Below, piece after piece: positions 45,001 through 47,488 of a DNA stretch of 64,000 bases. Source of the DNA: Liolophura sinensis (lineage: Eukaryota; Mollusca; Polyplacophora; Chitonida; Chitonidae); NCBI RefSeq assembly GCF_032854445.1, contig NC_088303.1, positions 34,415,501 through 34,479,500 of the forward strand. Reading direction: 5' to 3'. Position numbers and translations under genes: made by a program. The notes under the pieces are model-generated. The model saw only the letters and a list, made by a program, of their open reading frames with translations, searched no databases and had not been told where the DNA came from. The number at the start of each line of letters is the position of its first letter. The stretch's first letter is position 1.

Positions 45001-47488
45001 CATTTTAAATCCTTACTCCCAATTTTGCCTAACTGCACACACCCCGTGATTTTCATCATAATCTCTGTCTTGACCAGGTATGAACTGGGCAGTGGGACCA
45101 GCCCGGATTATCTCAGCACAGAGGGTTGATGACGGACAGCCTCATCGTATTACAACAACACGGTCAGTACTAAATGTGATGTGCTTAAAGTATTTCAATA
45201 GACTAAACGTTATTTAACAGTGTAAACCTGCACCTCTATACAAATGTGATGTTCAGCTGCTGTTCACCTACATTGTATCACAGGCATATCCGTGGCTTCA
45301 TTAATATCAGGCAAGCTGCAGGGGTTTTCATTTTAATTTCAACTTCCCATAAACCCAACCGCTGTCATATGAGTGAAATATTGTTGGACATTGTGACATC
45401 TAATGGTAGATTCGATGTGAGTTCAAGTTTAGCTCATGCTGGCTTCCTCTCCTGCCATACGTGGGGAGGTCTTTCGGCAACCTGTGGATGGTCGTGGTTT
45501 TCCCCGGGCTTTGCTCGGTTTCTTCCCACCATCATACTGGCCATCATTTAAGTGAAATATTCTTGAGTACGGTGTAAAACACCAATCAAGTAAATAAATA
45601 TATCTATTGTTAGATAAAATGGCATATCGATGTAAACTCACATGGATGTACATTGTATTTTAGTATTGAATTAATACAGTCATGTTGTACAGTTTTTGAA
45701 GAATGCTACGTCTTTTAAATTGAAATGGATCCTGATACCCCTACATGTAATGGCTATGTTTTTGTAGTGAAAACAATTATTGAATCATCGTGGCTGTCAT
45801 GGTATATTAGAATTGTCAAGAACTAATCAGCCTACTGTTCGTATTTGATATAAAGTATGGCCACATGATGGCCTGGTTCACTTACACAGAGAGACATTAA
45901 CATTAAAATACAATCATGTAGTTACCATGGTAATGCAATTCCCACAGCGCTCGTTGCCATGGTACATGTTGTTATGCTGTATGTAAAACTAAGAGGCCGT
46001 GATCGGCGAAGAGATACGATATTGTAACATCCATATTTGTAATTACTTGTGTGCTCATGCCAAAAATGCAGTTTTAAAATGATAACACTGTATAGAGCAT
46101 GAACATCCTGTTGGACAGAATTAATTGGTAGTGGCTGGTAAACAGGTGTGGTATCACAGCTTATGAGAATTGGATAGGGGCTTCCAAGGCCAAGCAGGTT
46201 AAAGTAAAAGTGAAATATTCTTGATTACGGCTTAAACACAAATCAATTAAATAAATAAAAATATGAGAATCGGGAATAAAAACAGAATTTTGCGTATTTG
46301 CTTGCTATAGATGTACACATGTATATATATGTGTGTGTGTGCATTTGTCTGTGAATTCAGGTTGGGCCGCAGTGGCACAATACAGATTGATGATGGTGAA
46401 GTGGTCAGTGGAGAATCTAAAGGCATACTACAAATGCTCAATGTAAAAGGAAGTGTCTTTATAGGTAAGTTCTAGTTTACAATTCCGAAGAATCTTGCAA
46501 ACTTTGAGGAAGGCCAAACATGACCTTGTGAGTTGTAACAATTAATTCATTACCTTTATTATTAATTGGAGTTCTAGTTCACAATTCCAAGGAATCTTGA
46601 AAACTTTGAGAAAGACCAAACGTATGCTTGTAAGTTGTAGCAATTAATTTGTTGTCTTTATTATTTTTGGGGGGGTGGGGGATGGAGGGTGGAGGGTAGG
46701 GGGCACTTGGAGGTTTATGCAGCCCTTCGTGCTTTCTTACATAGGATTCATTGGATGATGTGCTTGGCACATTGCTTTTTTCCCACCCATAGTGTACTGA
46801 CTGCCATTGTAAAAATATAAAAAAATCTGGCACAGTCAAGCACCAGTCAACAAAATTATCATGATAATACCTAAACTTGTTAATAGATGGATAGCGAATG
46901 TTCAGATTGATACAATACAAGACAAGGATCTCCGTGATTCTTTTCCATGTATCAAACGTACCAATCTGGCTGCAAAACACAGGCCTCATGGCTCCGCCCA
47001 TGTGGCAAACATCACTATGACATACAACCAACCCCCGCTGAAATAAATACTGTACTTGACTTTTGTTGATAACGAAGTTTTCCAAGATTGCCAGACAGTT
47101 TCATTGATTTTAGAAAGATGGTTAAAGGTTTGTTGAGAAGGGTAGAGTGGTGTTCAAGAGATAAAATGTAAGTTCCAGGTCCAAAAGTAATATATTAACA
47201 TTAATTGCCTCTAAAAATGCACTTTGGGTAGCAAATTTTTAGATAAAATAGTGTATTATAGAAGATGAAAATGAGAATTTCATATCATCAAATGTTTGAT
47301 GCTGATGTTGATCCCAGTCTTTTTCCCTTTGCACAGGTGGTGTTCCTGACTTGAGTCTGATGACTGATGGCAAATTCACGGAGAACATTTCTGGCTGTGT
47401 ACAAGACATAGGCCTATTAGACAAAGGTCCTATTGATATAGACTCTCAAGCTGTGGGTGGTTTCAATGTGGGGCCCTGCTTGGGCTAA
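1..47488 (+). CDS. HSPG2: Perlecan-like basement membrane proteoglycan, 3' part of gene (40 exons, 5' incomplete)
   Basis: Secreted extracellular-matrix core protein; in animals perlecan scaffolds basement membranes and its C-terminal endorepellin region binds receptors and other matrix proteins. Joined exons give, numbering from the first codon at 3-5: end of laminin IV-A (1-75), laminin EGF repeats (about 76-215), Ig repeats 1-12 (216-1305), LG1 (about 1306-1475), EGF1-2 (to 1560), LG2 (to about 1735), EGF3-4 (to 1818) and LG3 (to 2006). The order matches vertebrate domains III-V, with fewer Ig repeats than the 21 of human perlecan. Nearly all Ig and EGF exons are bounded by phase-1 introns, and half of the Ig repeats are split by one internal intron. 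All junctions keep frame except one apparent extra base near 45,100. The gene begins upstream of the window, so LDLR-A and earlier domains are not seen. Introns total about 41 kb and carry most of the repeats listed here. Confidence 0.95.
269..499 (+). CDS. HSPG2: Perlecan exon 2: end of laminin IV-A domain, start of laminin EGF
   Basis: 77 codons, phase 0 at both ends, acceptor CAG at 266-268, donor GTATGA at 500. The translation carries the typical C-terminal half of a laminin IV-A module (a stretch like [19 protein letters not shown]) and then [13 protein letters not shown], the Cys-rich end of the laminin EGF module that laminin IV-A interrupts. Confidence 0.93.
755..822 (+). repeat. 3' end of second-family SINE
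   Basis: GTCTCATTAAACCTCAATCACTCACTCATTCACTC matches the TTAAG..CACTCACTCACAC tail of the element at 33,888-34,256. The body is lost. Confidence 0.5.
1021..1137 (+). CDS. HSPG2: Perlecan exon 3: laminin EGF repeat
   Basis: 39 codons, phase 0 both ends. The motif [18 protein letters not shown] is the N-terminal half of a laminin-type EGF repeat. Acceptor TTACAG ends at 1020; donor GTAAGT at 1138. Confidence 0.92.
1285..1534 (+). mobile_element. tRNA-derived SINE, near full length
   Basis: Begins GGCATCCGTGGCTCATTTGGTTAGC (A-box-like) with a B-box-like GTGAGTCCAGC, then the family body, and ends TTGAGTAAGGCATAAAACAC plus an (AAAT)n tail. Non-autonomous retroposon. Confidence 0.88.
1825..1952 (+). 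CDS. HSPG2: Perlecan exon 4: laminin EGF repeat
   Basis: Reads [20 protein letters not shown], continuing the laminin EGF repeat from exon 3, and then [14 protein letters not shown] of the next one. The acceptor (TTAG, ending at 1824) is followed directly by AGT; a second AG two bases later would break frame. Ends in phase 2 at donor GTAAAC. Confidence 0.88.
2189..2440 (-). repeat. Two copies of a dispersed repeat with a GCCTCTAAAA core
   Basis: Direct copies at about 2,189-2,287 and 2,344-2,440 share TCAAATTTTTGACAGGA, CCCTAAAAA and TTTTA(G/C)AGGCACACAAAT. The reverse complement carries the GCCTCTAAAA(C/A)T.CACTTT core also found at 25.8, 27.5 and 47.2 kb. Confidence 0.7.
2627..2713 (+). 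CDS. HSPG2: Perlecan exon 5: laminin EGF repeat
   Basis: Reads [20 protein letters not shown] and GYTGRDCGE, matching the laminin EGF just before the Ig array in perlecans. Phase 2 in, phase 2 out; donor GTGAGT at 2714. Confidence 0.92.
2816..3212. mobile_element. Pogo/Tigger-like MITE
   Basis: About 390 bp with terminal inverted repeats: left AGTGTAGCCTCGCTATAAGA, right GCTATAGCGGGCCTACACTG, next to TA. The internal GTTATAGCG and GATATAACGCG motifs are typical of pogo/Tigger ends. No transposase coding. Confidence 0.7.
3637..4014 (-). pseudogene. Tc1/mariner-family transposase, C-terminal fragment
   Basis: Reverse-strand frame reads [20 protein letters not shown], then [20 protein letters not shown] and about 60 more residues to a stop. 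These match the Tc1 patterns F..DN.RPH and WPA.SPDLNPIEHLWD, including the third catalytic acidic residue (E of MEHLW). The N-terminal half is missing and an in-frame stop lies just upstream, so the copy is dead. Confidence 0.85.
4469..4530 (+). CDS. HSPG2: Perlecan exon 6: end of laminin EGF array
   Basis: Short 62-bp exon reading [20 protein letters not shown], the closing loop of the last laminin EGF repeat before the Ig repeats. Acceptor ATTACAG ends at 4468; donor GTAACG at 4531; ends in phase 1, the phase used by the Ig exons that follow. Confidence 0.9.
5340..5612 (+). CDS. HSPG2: Perlecan exon 7: Ig repeat 1
   Basis: Whole I-set Ig domain in one phase 1-1 exon. The first Cys lies in VVISCRVDG, the core Trp in VVWARADG, and the second Cys in the [12 protein letters not shown] motif. 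Donor GTGAGT at 5613. Confidence 0.95.
7083..7186 (+). CDS. HSPG2: Perlecan exon 8: Ig repeat 2, N-terminal half
   Basis: Carries the first Cys (VQFVCRGAS). The donor is ambiguous: GTATGT at 7187, used here, or GTCAGA at 7178. Both keep phase 0 and differ by three residues (VRS) in the loop before the core Trp. The acceptor CCCCAG ends at 7082. Confidence 0.85.
7632..7741 (+). mobile_element. SINE, 3' end only
   Basis: Starts in GGGCTCTGCCCAATGTCC and ends CTTGAGTACGGCATAAACATC plus the AAAT tail. 5'-truncated copy. Confidence 0.8.
9610..9845 (-). mobile_element. Second-family SINE, reverse orientation
   Basis: The reverse complement ends in CATATGACTGAAAAATTTGGTAAGTACAATGTTAAACC, the 3' core of the element at 33,888-34,256. 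The body is divergent. Confidence 0.6.
10156..10330 (+). CDS. HSPG2: Perlecan exon 9: Ig repeat 2, C-terminal half
   Basis: Reads [15 protein letters not shown] and the second-Cys motif [15 protein letters not shown]. The unusual start YTLAWTK closely resembles the matching vertebrate perlecan repeat (YTLVWT), which helps fix the phase-0 acceptor at TTAAG before 10156. Confidence 0.93.
10391..10538 (+). repeat. 80-bp tandem duplication of an exon acceptor
   Basis: TTTGTGTGGTCGT recurs at 10391 and 10471, and GATTTG(A/G)TTGACAGCT..GAGCAGT recurs 80 bases apart. The second copy is the real acceptor of perlecan exon 10; the first reproduces it with part of the exon start. Confidence 0.9.
10522..10797 (+). 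CDS. HSPG2: Perlecan exon 10: Ig repeat 3
   Basis: Single-exon Ig domain, phase 1-1: [28 protein letters not shown]. Its acceptor region is the second copy of an 80-bp tandem duplication, so an intact-looking decoy acceptor lies 80 bases upstream. Confidence 0.95.
11096..11364 (+). mobile_element. tRNA-derived SINE, near full length
   Basis: Starts GGGGACCTCCATGTTCATGG, contains GTGAGTTCAAGTCCAGGTCA (B-box-like), and ends CTTGAGTACGGCATAAAACACC with the AAAT tail. Confidence 0.88.
11750..11887 (+). CDS. HSPG2: Perlecan exon 11: Ig repeat 4, N-terminal half
   Basis: Reads [20 protein letters not shown] up to GALPPG, then donor GTACGT at 11888. The Cys-to-Trp spacing is one loop shorter than usual ([12 protein letters not shown]). 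Phase 1-1. Confidence 0.93.
12489..12635 (+). CDS. HSPG2: Perlecan exon 12: Ig repeat 4, C-terminal half
   Basis: Reads [20 protein letters not shown] with the second Cys just after (VCSGTNPSG). Phase 1-1; acceptor CATCAG, donor GTAAGT at 12636. Confidence 0.93.
12819..12903 (+). mobile_element. Degenerate SINE 3' end
   Basis: CTACCATAATGCTAGCTCA...TTTGAGTATGGTTTAAAATACC...AAATAAAATAAATA; an old, truncated copy. Confidence 0.65.
13319..13450 (+). repeat. 42-bp tandem array abutting an acceptor
   Basis: Three units of GTTCTGGTGATTGTTGCCAA/TCCTTTATTGATTGTTGCCAGT, the last merging into the TTTGCAG acceptor of perlecan exon 13. Each unit contains a CAG in an acceptor-like setting. Confidence 0.9.
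13451..13596 (+). CDS. HSPG2: Perlecan exon 13: Ig repeat 5, N-terminal half
   Basis: Reads [20 protein letters not shown]. The acceptor TTTGCAG is the end of a 42-bp tandem array, so several TTGCCAG/TTACCAG look-alikes precede it. Ends phase 0 at donor GTGAGT (13597). Confidence 0.93.
14185..14302 (+). CDS. HSPG2: Perlecan exon 14: Ig repeat 5, C-terminal half
   Basis: Reads [20 protein letters not shown] then [11 protein letters not shown]. Phase 0 in, phase 1 out; donor GTAAGT at 14303. Confidence 0.93.
14610..14724 (+). mobile_element. SINE, 3' end
   Basis: AAATTTCCCACAAGCTCTGCC... to TTGAGAACGGCGTAAAACAC plus tail; 5'-truncated. Confidence 0.75.
14790..14914. repeat. Inverted repeat, possible hairpin element
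   Basis: CTGGTTTTCTGGAATGGTTT (arm 14790-14823) is mirrored by arm 14881-14914, separated by about 57 bases. May be a small palindromic MITE; no target duplication identified. Confidence 0.7.
15049..15172 (+). CDS. HSPG2: Perlecan exon 15: Ig repeat 6, N-terminal half
   Basis: Begins with a basic run (RRRRPKIEV) and carries [20 protein letters not shown]. Acceptor TTTGTAG, donor GTCTGT at 15173 (weaker than its neighbours). Ends phase 2. Confidence 0.92.
15839..16033 (+). mobile_element. SINE, internally rearranged
   Basis: Has the GGGCTCCATGGCTGAGGTGG head and the CCTGCAGATGGTTATGGGTT body, but a degenerate tail ending in CACCTATGAAATAAAT. Confidence 0.7.
16263..16417 (+). CDS. HSPG2: Perlecan exon 16: Ig repeat 6, C-terminal half
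   Basis: Reads [20 protein letters not shown] then ICTAENGMG. Acceptor ATTGTAG at 16256-16262, preceded by three direct repeats of a TTTTATGTTTAAACTG unit. Phase 2 in, phase 1 out. Confidence 0.93.
16871..17149 (+). CDS. HSPG2: Perlecan exon 17: Ig repeat 7
   Basis: Single-exon Ig domain: [20 protein letters not shown] and the second-Cys motif [16 protein letters not shown]. Phase 1-1; donor GTGAGT at 17150. Confidence 0.95.
17222..17350. repeat. Dispersed (A)AAGTCCTTGAAA-type repeat
   Basis: Several near copies of CTTAAAAGTGCTTGAATTT / TTTAAAAGTCCTTGAGAAA. The same motif recurs at 20,930-21,120. Family not identified. Confidence 0.5.
17839..17943 (+). CDS. HSPG2: Perlecan exon 18: Ig repeat 8, N-terminal half
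   Basis: Reads [18 protein letters not shown] after a long T-rich tract and TTTAG acceptor. Phase 1-1; donor GTAAGC at 17944. Confidence 0.9.
17996..18105 (+). mobile_element. SINE, 5'-truncated and internally deleted
   Basis: CAGCCGTACATGGGAAGGTC joins directly to CAACCATAATGATGGCC and ends CTTGAGTACAGCGTAAAACACC. Confidence 0.8.
18268..18363 (+). repeat. 58-bp direct duplication
   Basis: TCTGCTATGTTCATGCTTGCCAGGTGTGTGAACAT recurs 58 bases on with few changes. Each copy contains a short GTTCA...TGAAC inverted repeat. Confidence 0.8.
19297..19372 (+). mobile_element. Degenerate SINE 3' end
   Basis: TTCCCTAAAGCTGGCTGCCGTC...AAGGTATGGCATTAAACAATGAAATAAATAAAT, close to the acceptor of perlecan exon 19. 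Confidence 0.6.
19395..19574 (+). CDS. HSPG2: Perlecan exon 19: Ig repeat 8, C-terminal half
   Basis: Reads [19 protein letters not shown] and [19 protein letters not shown]. The donor GTATGG at 19575 and the last ~20 exon bases are the first unit of a tandem array running to about 19,770. Confidence 0.93.
19554..19772 (+). repeat. Tandem array copying the donor border of perlecan exon 19
   Basis: The unit CTGTCACCATCATCATATCAG/GTATGGTTGTGTGTGTTCGTGATGTTATCATCACAATGTA recurs about every 66 bases, with a third shortened unit and a fourth partial one. The first unit contains the true exon end. Confidence 0.9.
20008..20268 (+). CDS. HSPG2: Perlecan exon 20: Ig repeat 9
   Basis: Single-exon Ig domain: [20 protein letters not shown] and [18 protein letters not shown]. 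Donor GTAAGC at 20269; a 25-bp tandem duplicate of the same border places a second TTTCAG/GTAAAA at 20,294. Confidence 0.95.
20545..20707 (+). CDS. HSPG2: Perlecan exon 21: Ig repeat 10, N-terminal part
   Basis: Reads [20 protein letters not shown] and ends in NGILQ; donor GTAAGT at 20708. Ends phase 2. Confidence 0.94.
20930..21120. repeat. Dispersed AAGTCCTTGAAA-type repeat
   Basis: Two copies of TCCTTGAAAATGAAATATAA/ATTCCTAACCATG about 120 bases apart, related to the motif at 17.2-17.35 kb. Confidence 0.5.
21256..21353 (+). CDS. HSPG2: Perlecan exon 22: Ig repeat 10, C-terminal part
   Basis: Reads [20 protein letters not shown]. Acceptor CCACAG, donor GTTGGT at 21354, a weak match to consensus but the only one keeping frame with exon 23. 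Confidence 0.92.
21354..22571 (+). other. Intron between Ig repeats 10 and 11
   Basis: AT-rich, no coding signal. A degenerate second-family SINE end (GTGTGGCTTAAGAC...TTAAACACCAAACTAACAATC) lies at about 22,437-22,512. Confidence 0.5.
22572..22658 (+). CDS. HSPG2: Perlecan exon 23: Ig repeat 11, N-terminal part
   Basis: Reads [18 protein letters not shown]. Short 87-bp phase 1-1 exon between acceptor GTTTTAG and donor GTAATA. Confidence 0.92.
23000..23081 (+). mobile_element. SINE 3' end
   Basis: CCCAGTTTCCACCCACCATAATGTTGGCCACCGTCGTATA followed by an AAATAAAT tail; the TTGAGTACGG core is lost. Confidence 0.65.
23456..23635 (+). CDS. HSPG2: Perlecan exon 24: Ig repeat 11, C-terminal part
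   Basis: Reads [19 protein letters not shown] and [16 protein letters not shown]. Phase 1-1; donor GTGAGA at 23636. Confidence 0.95.
23846..23977 (+). mobile_element. SINE 3' half
   Basis: GTCCAGCAACCTGCAGACGC... to AAGTGAAGTACGGTGTTAAAC and an AAAT tail. Confidence 0.7.
24362..24494 (+). CDS. HSPG2: Perlecan exon 25: Ig repeat 12, N-terminal part
   Basis: Reads [20 protein letters not shown] and ends in GQLPG. Acceptor TTTTCAG, donor GTAAGA at 24495; ends phase 2. Confidence 0.95.
24778..24905 (+). CDS. HSPG2: Perlecan exon 26: Ig repeat 12, C-terminal part
   Basis: Reads [20 protein letters not shown] then [12 protein letters not shown]. Last Ig exon; donor GTATGT at 24906 and phase 1 out, leading straight into LG1. 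Confidence 0.95.
25175..25302 (+). mobile_element. Degenerate SINE 3' half
   Basis: GGTCGTGGGTTACCACATGG...TTACTGGTTGCTATTTTATAAGGGAAATATTCTTAAATATGGCGTAAAAGACC and tail. Confidence 0.7.
25372..25485 (+). CDS. HSPG2: Perlecan exon 27: LG1, first strands
   Basis: Reads [20 protein letters not shown] then [16 protein letters not shown], the usual opening of perlecan LG1 (vertebrate form PYF-Q-P-S ... F-I-I-FRP). Phase 1-1; donor GTAAGA. Confidence 0.95.
25762..25850 (-). repeat. Dispersed repeat with GCCTCTAAAAATGCACTTTT core
   Basis: The reverse complement reads TTGTGACATTTATTCGCCTC then TAAAAATGCACTTTTGTGGG, matching copies at 2.2-2.4, 27.5 and 47.2 kb. Confidence 0.7.
26649..26914 (+). mobile_element. 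Full-length tRNA-derived SINE with target-site duplication
   Basis: Begins GGGGCCTCCATGGCTCAGTTTGTTAGC (A box) with GTGAGTTCAAGTCC (B box), and ends TAAGTACCGCGTAAAACACC plus (AAAT)n. The flanking ATCACTGGCTGTT (before) and ATCATTGGCTGTT (after) form a 13-bp target-site duplication. The second copy is part of the pyrimidine tract of perlecan exon 28. Confidence 0.92.
26943..27125 (+). CDS. HSPG2: Perlecan exon 28: LG1, central strands
   Basis: Reads [30 protein letters not shown] and [14 protein letters not shown]. The acceptor lies only 28 bases after the tail of a full-length SINE, inside its apparent target-site duplication. Confidence 0.95.
27500..27560 (+). repeat. Dispersed repeat with GCCTCTAGAAATGCACTTTT core
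   Basis: GTGACATTAATTTGCCTCTAGAAATGCACTTTTTGGGGG, same family as the 25.8- and 47.2-kb copies. Confidence 0.7.
30060..30600. repeat. 28-bp minisatellite in LG1 intron
   Basis: About 19 units of ACAGTTCAGCTTTGAACATC/GTCTAGGG with scattered changes. Confidence 0.92.
31243..31403. mobile_element. Long near-perfect hairpin, MITE-like
   Basis: Arms 31,243-31,317 and 31,330-31,403 are about 90% complementary (left arm starts AGAAATAATGGCTTCATTCA) around a loop of about 12 bases. No coding capacity. Such full-length palindromes are typical of foldback/MITE elements. Confidence 0.8.
32196..32285 (+). repeat. Perfect 45-bp tandem duplication
   Basis: TGATGAGATGTCAGTAACAA/AGTGTATTTTTATGTTTCAGCCTTG occurs twice head to tail without mismatch, which implies recent origin. 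Each copy ends in an acceptor-like TTTCAG. Confidence 0.92.
32384..32546 (+). mobile_element. SINE, 5'-truncated
   Basis: CCAGCAACCTGCAGATGGTCGTGGG... to TTGAGTGTGGCGTAAAACACC and tail. Confidence 0.85.
32803..32952 (+). CDS. HSPG2: Perlecan exon 29: LG1, late strands
   Basis: Reads [20 protein letters not shown] and RSGFVG after a 5.7-kb intron. LYLG followed by VPDF is the standard LG signature. Phase 1-1; donor GTGAGT at 32953. Confidence 0.94.
33560..33778 (+). CDS. HSPG2: Perlecan exon 30: end of LG1, EGF1, first Cys of EGF2
   Basis: LG1 ends with [18 protein letters not shown], then EGF1 as [20 protein letters not shown] followed by [15 protein letters not shown]. The exon closes with CYPG, whose Cys is the first of EGF2. 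The conserved Cys of the LG motif GC(V/I) is Thr here. Phase 1-1. Confidence 0.95.
33888..34256 (+). mobile_element. Second tRNA-derived SINE family
   Basis: Head CCTTGATGGCTCATTTGGTGGAGC (A-box-like) and GGGTCAGTCCTGG (B-box-like), then a body unlike the main family. The 3' end ATGACTGAAAAATTGTTAAGTACAATGTTAAGACCACTCACTCACAC parallels the main family's ATTCTTGAGTACGGCGTAAAACACCAATCA. Confidence 0.8.
34698..34796 (+). CDS. HSPG2: Perlecan exon 31: EGF2
   Basis: Reads [19 protein letters not shown] then [12 protein letters not shown]. With the Cys in exon 30 this gives six Cys in a compact, divergent EGF. Phase 1-1; donor GTAAGC. Confidence 0.92.
35291..35512 (+). CDS. HSPG2: Perlecan exon 32: LG2, first strands
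   Basis: Reads [40 protein letters not shown] and [10 protein letters not shown]. One N-glycosylation sequon (NKT). Acceptor CTTATAG; donor GTAAGT at 35513. Confidence 0.95.
35579..35670 (+). mobile_element. SINE with internal deletion
   Basis: CCGGCCATACGTGGGAAGGTCTGACAGCAACCTGTGG joins a truncated end (CTAAAACGCCAATGAAATAAATAAAT). It faces the reverse copy that follows. Confidence 0.8.
35700..35945 (-). mobile_element. SINE, near full length, reverse
   Basis: The reverse complement starts GGACCTCCGTGGCTCAGTTGGTTAGCGTAATGACCCAGGAGCC, contains GTGAGTTCGTCCAACTCACG and ends TTGAGTATGACGTGAAACAC. With the forward copy at 35,579 it forms an inverted pair. Confidence 0.88.
36298..36414 (+). CDS. 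HSPG2: Perlecan exon 33: LG2, central strands
   Basis: Reads [20 protein letters not shown] and NGRTIKG, the LG strand pair before the loop that ends at exon 34. Donor GTAAGA at 36415. Constitutive splicing to 42,359 keeps frame, as does splicing through the candidate cassette at 38,029. Confidence 0.93.
38029..38106 (+). CDS. HSPG2: Candidate cassette exon in LG2 loop
   Basis: 78 bp, phase 1-1, no stop in frame, strong pyrimidine tract (TTCTTTTTCTATATTTTCAC) before CCCCAG, donor GAG/GTATCT. It encodes ATLRDNF followed by [19 protein letters not shown], a Tyr/Asn/Arg-rich basic insert. Exons 33 and 34 join in frame with or without it. The insertion point is a surface loop between LG strands, so an optional exon is more likely than a constitutive one. 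Not proven by homology: I recognise no family match for the peptide. Confidence 0.6.
39842..40128. repeat. 49-bp minisatellite
   Basis: Six units of TTGGTTACATCCCAGATGCC/TCCAGGATAGTATATACATGTATCTGATA at 49-base spacing in the LG2 intron. Confidence 0.92.
42359..42486 (+). CDS. HSPG2: Perlecan exon 34: LG2, late strands
   Basis: Reads [20 protein letters not shown] and [10 protein letters not shown], with the LG Cys present (unlike LG1). Acceptor CTTTCAG; ends phase 0 at donor GTAAGT. Confidence 0.95.
43136..43307 (+). CDS. HSPG2: Perlecan exon 35: end of LG2 and EGF3
   Basis: Reads [20 protein letters not shown], then the LG partner Cys in QNCGDRSPC and EGF3 as [20 protein letters not shown] then [10 protein letters not shown]. 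Donor GTGAGT at 43308; a partial copy of the CGDRSPCDK segment follows about 120 bases downstream. Confidence 0.95.
43324..43362 (+). repeat. Relic duplicate of the EGF3 exon start
   Basis: AAGTGTGGGAACAGAAGCCCCTGTGACAAA matches the exon 35 stretch AACTGTGGGGATAGGAGCCCCTGTGATAAG. It would read [10 protein letters not shown] and then falls into an A-run. No acceptor and no continuation, so not an exon. Confidence 0.75.
43540..43620. repeat. (GACA)n with flanking dispersed motif
   Basis: AAAGACAGACAGACAGACAG followed by ...GACTTGCTTGTCGCAGCAAG. A similar block (GACAGAC...GCTGCTTGTCGCAG) lies at 51,540-51,595, suggesting a small dispersed element. Confidence 0.6.
43732..43866 (+). CDS. HSPG2: Perlecan exon 36: EGF4
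   Basis: Reads [20 protein letters not shown] then [15 protein letters not shown], a complete EGF spacing after RNCETEVN closes EGF3. Phase 1-1; acceptor GTTCAG, donor GTACGT. Confidence 0.95.
44259..44484 (+). CDS. HSPG2: Perlecan exon 37: LG3, first half
   Basis: Reads [40 protein letters not shown] and [13 protein letters not shown]. One sequon (NLT). Donor GTAAGT at 44485 is the first of a row of near-identical donors in an 85-bp tandem array. Ends phase 2. Confidence 0.95.
44462..44935 (+). repeat. 85-bp tandem array copying the donor border of perlecan exon 37
   Basis: The unit ATTGACGGATACATCGTATCTATGTAAGTC/TCACCTGTTGATTACCTGTAACTCTTCACTTATG recurs. GTAAGT sites fall at 44485 (true donor), 44570, 44655, 44740, 44826 and, diverged, 44904. 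Units 2-4 are almost identical. Extending the exon into the array meets TAA at once. Confidence 0.95.
45078..45162 (+). CDS. HSPG2: Perlecan exon 38: LG3, central strand, with apparent 1-bp frameshift
   Basis: The frame inherited from exon 37 reads MYELGSGT and then SPDYLSTEG and a TGA at 45127-45129. From 45101 the +1 frame reads [20 protein letters not shown], which is the expected LG continuation and runs in frame through exons 39 and 40. One base too many lies between about 45094 and 45101 (GTGGGACCA). All AG acceptors around the exon give the same inherited frame, so splicing does not cure it. An assembly or read error is likely; a real disabling allele is possible. Confidence 0.85.
45416..45602 (+). 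mobile_element. SINE, 5'-truncated
   Basis: GTGAGTTCAAGTTTAGCTCATGCTGGC... to CTTGAGTACGGTGTAAAACACC and tail. Confidence 0.85.
46175..46260 (+). mobile_element. SINE remnant (head joined to tail)
   Basis: GGGGCTTCCAAGGCCAAGC next to AAGTGAAATATTCTTGATTACGGCTTAAACAC and the tail, with the body deleted. Confidence 0.65.
46361..46464 (+). CDS. HSPG2: Perlecan exon 39: LG3, late strands
   Basis: Reads [20 protein letters not shown] and [13 protein letters not shown]. Acceptor ATTCAG, donor GTAAGT at 46465. The first ~100 intron bases are tandemly duplicated directly after the donor. Confidence 0.93.
46467..46668 (+). repeat. 102-bp tandem duplication immediately after the exon 39 donor
   Basis: GTTCTAGTTTACAATTCC(G/A)A.GAATCTTG recurs 102 bases on. 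The first copy begins within the donor GTAAGTTCTAG. Confidence 0.88.
47190..47250 (+). repeat. Dispersed repeat with GCCTCTAAAAATGCACTTTG core
   Basis: ACATTAATTGCCTCTAAAAATGCACTTTGGGTAGC; same family as 2.2-2.4, 25.8 and 27.5 kb. Confidence 0.7.
47337..47488 (+). CDS. HSPG2: Perlecan exon 40: LG3 C-terminus and stop
   Basis: Reads [20 protein letters not shown] then [10 protein letters not shown] and ends [11 protein letters not shown] at 47486-47488. Both LG3 disulfide Cys (SGC, GPC) are present and the protein ends four codons after the PC, as expected for perlecan. One sequon (NIS). Confidence 0.95.

Noticed and set aside
46579-47085. 168-codon reverse-strand open frame, the longest unexplained one
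   Set aside because: Lies in a perlecan intron, overlaps a duplicated intron segment and a G-rich low-complexity run, and matches no family I know.
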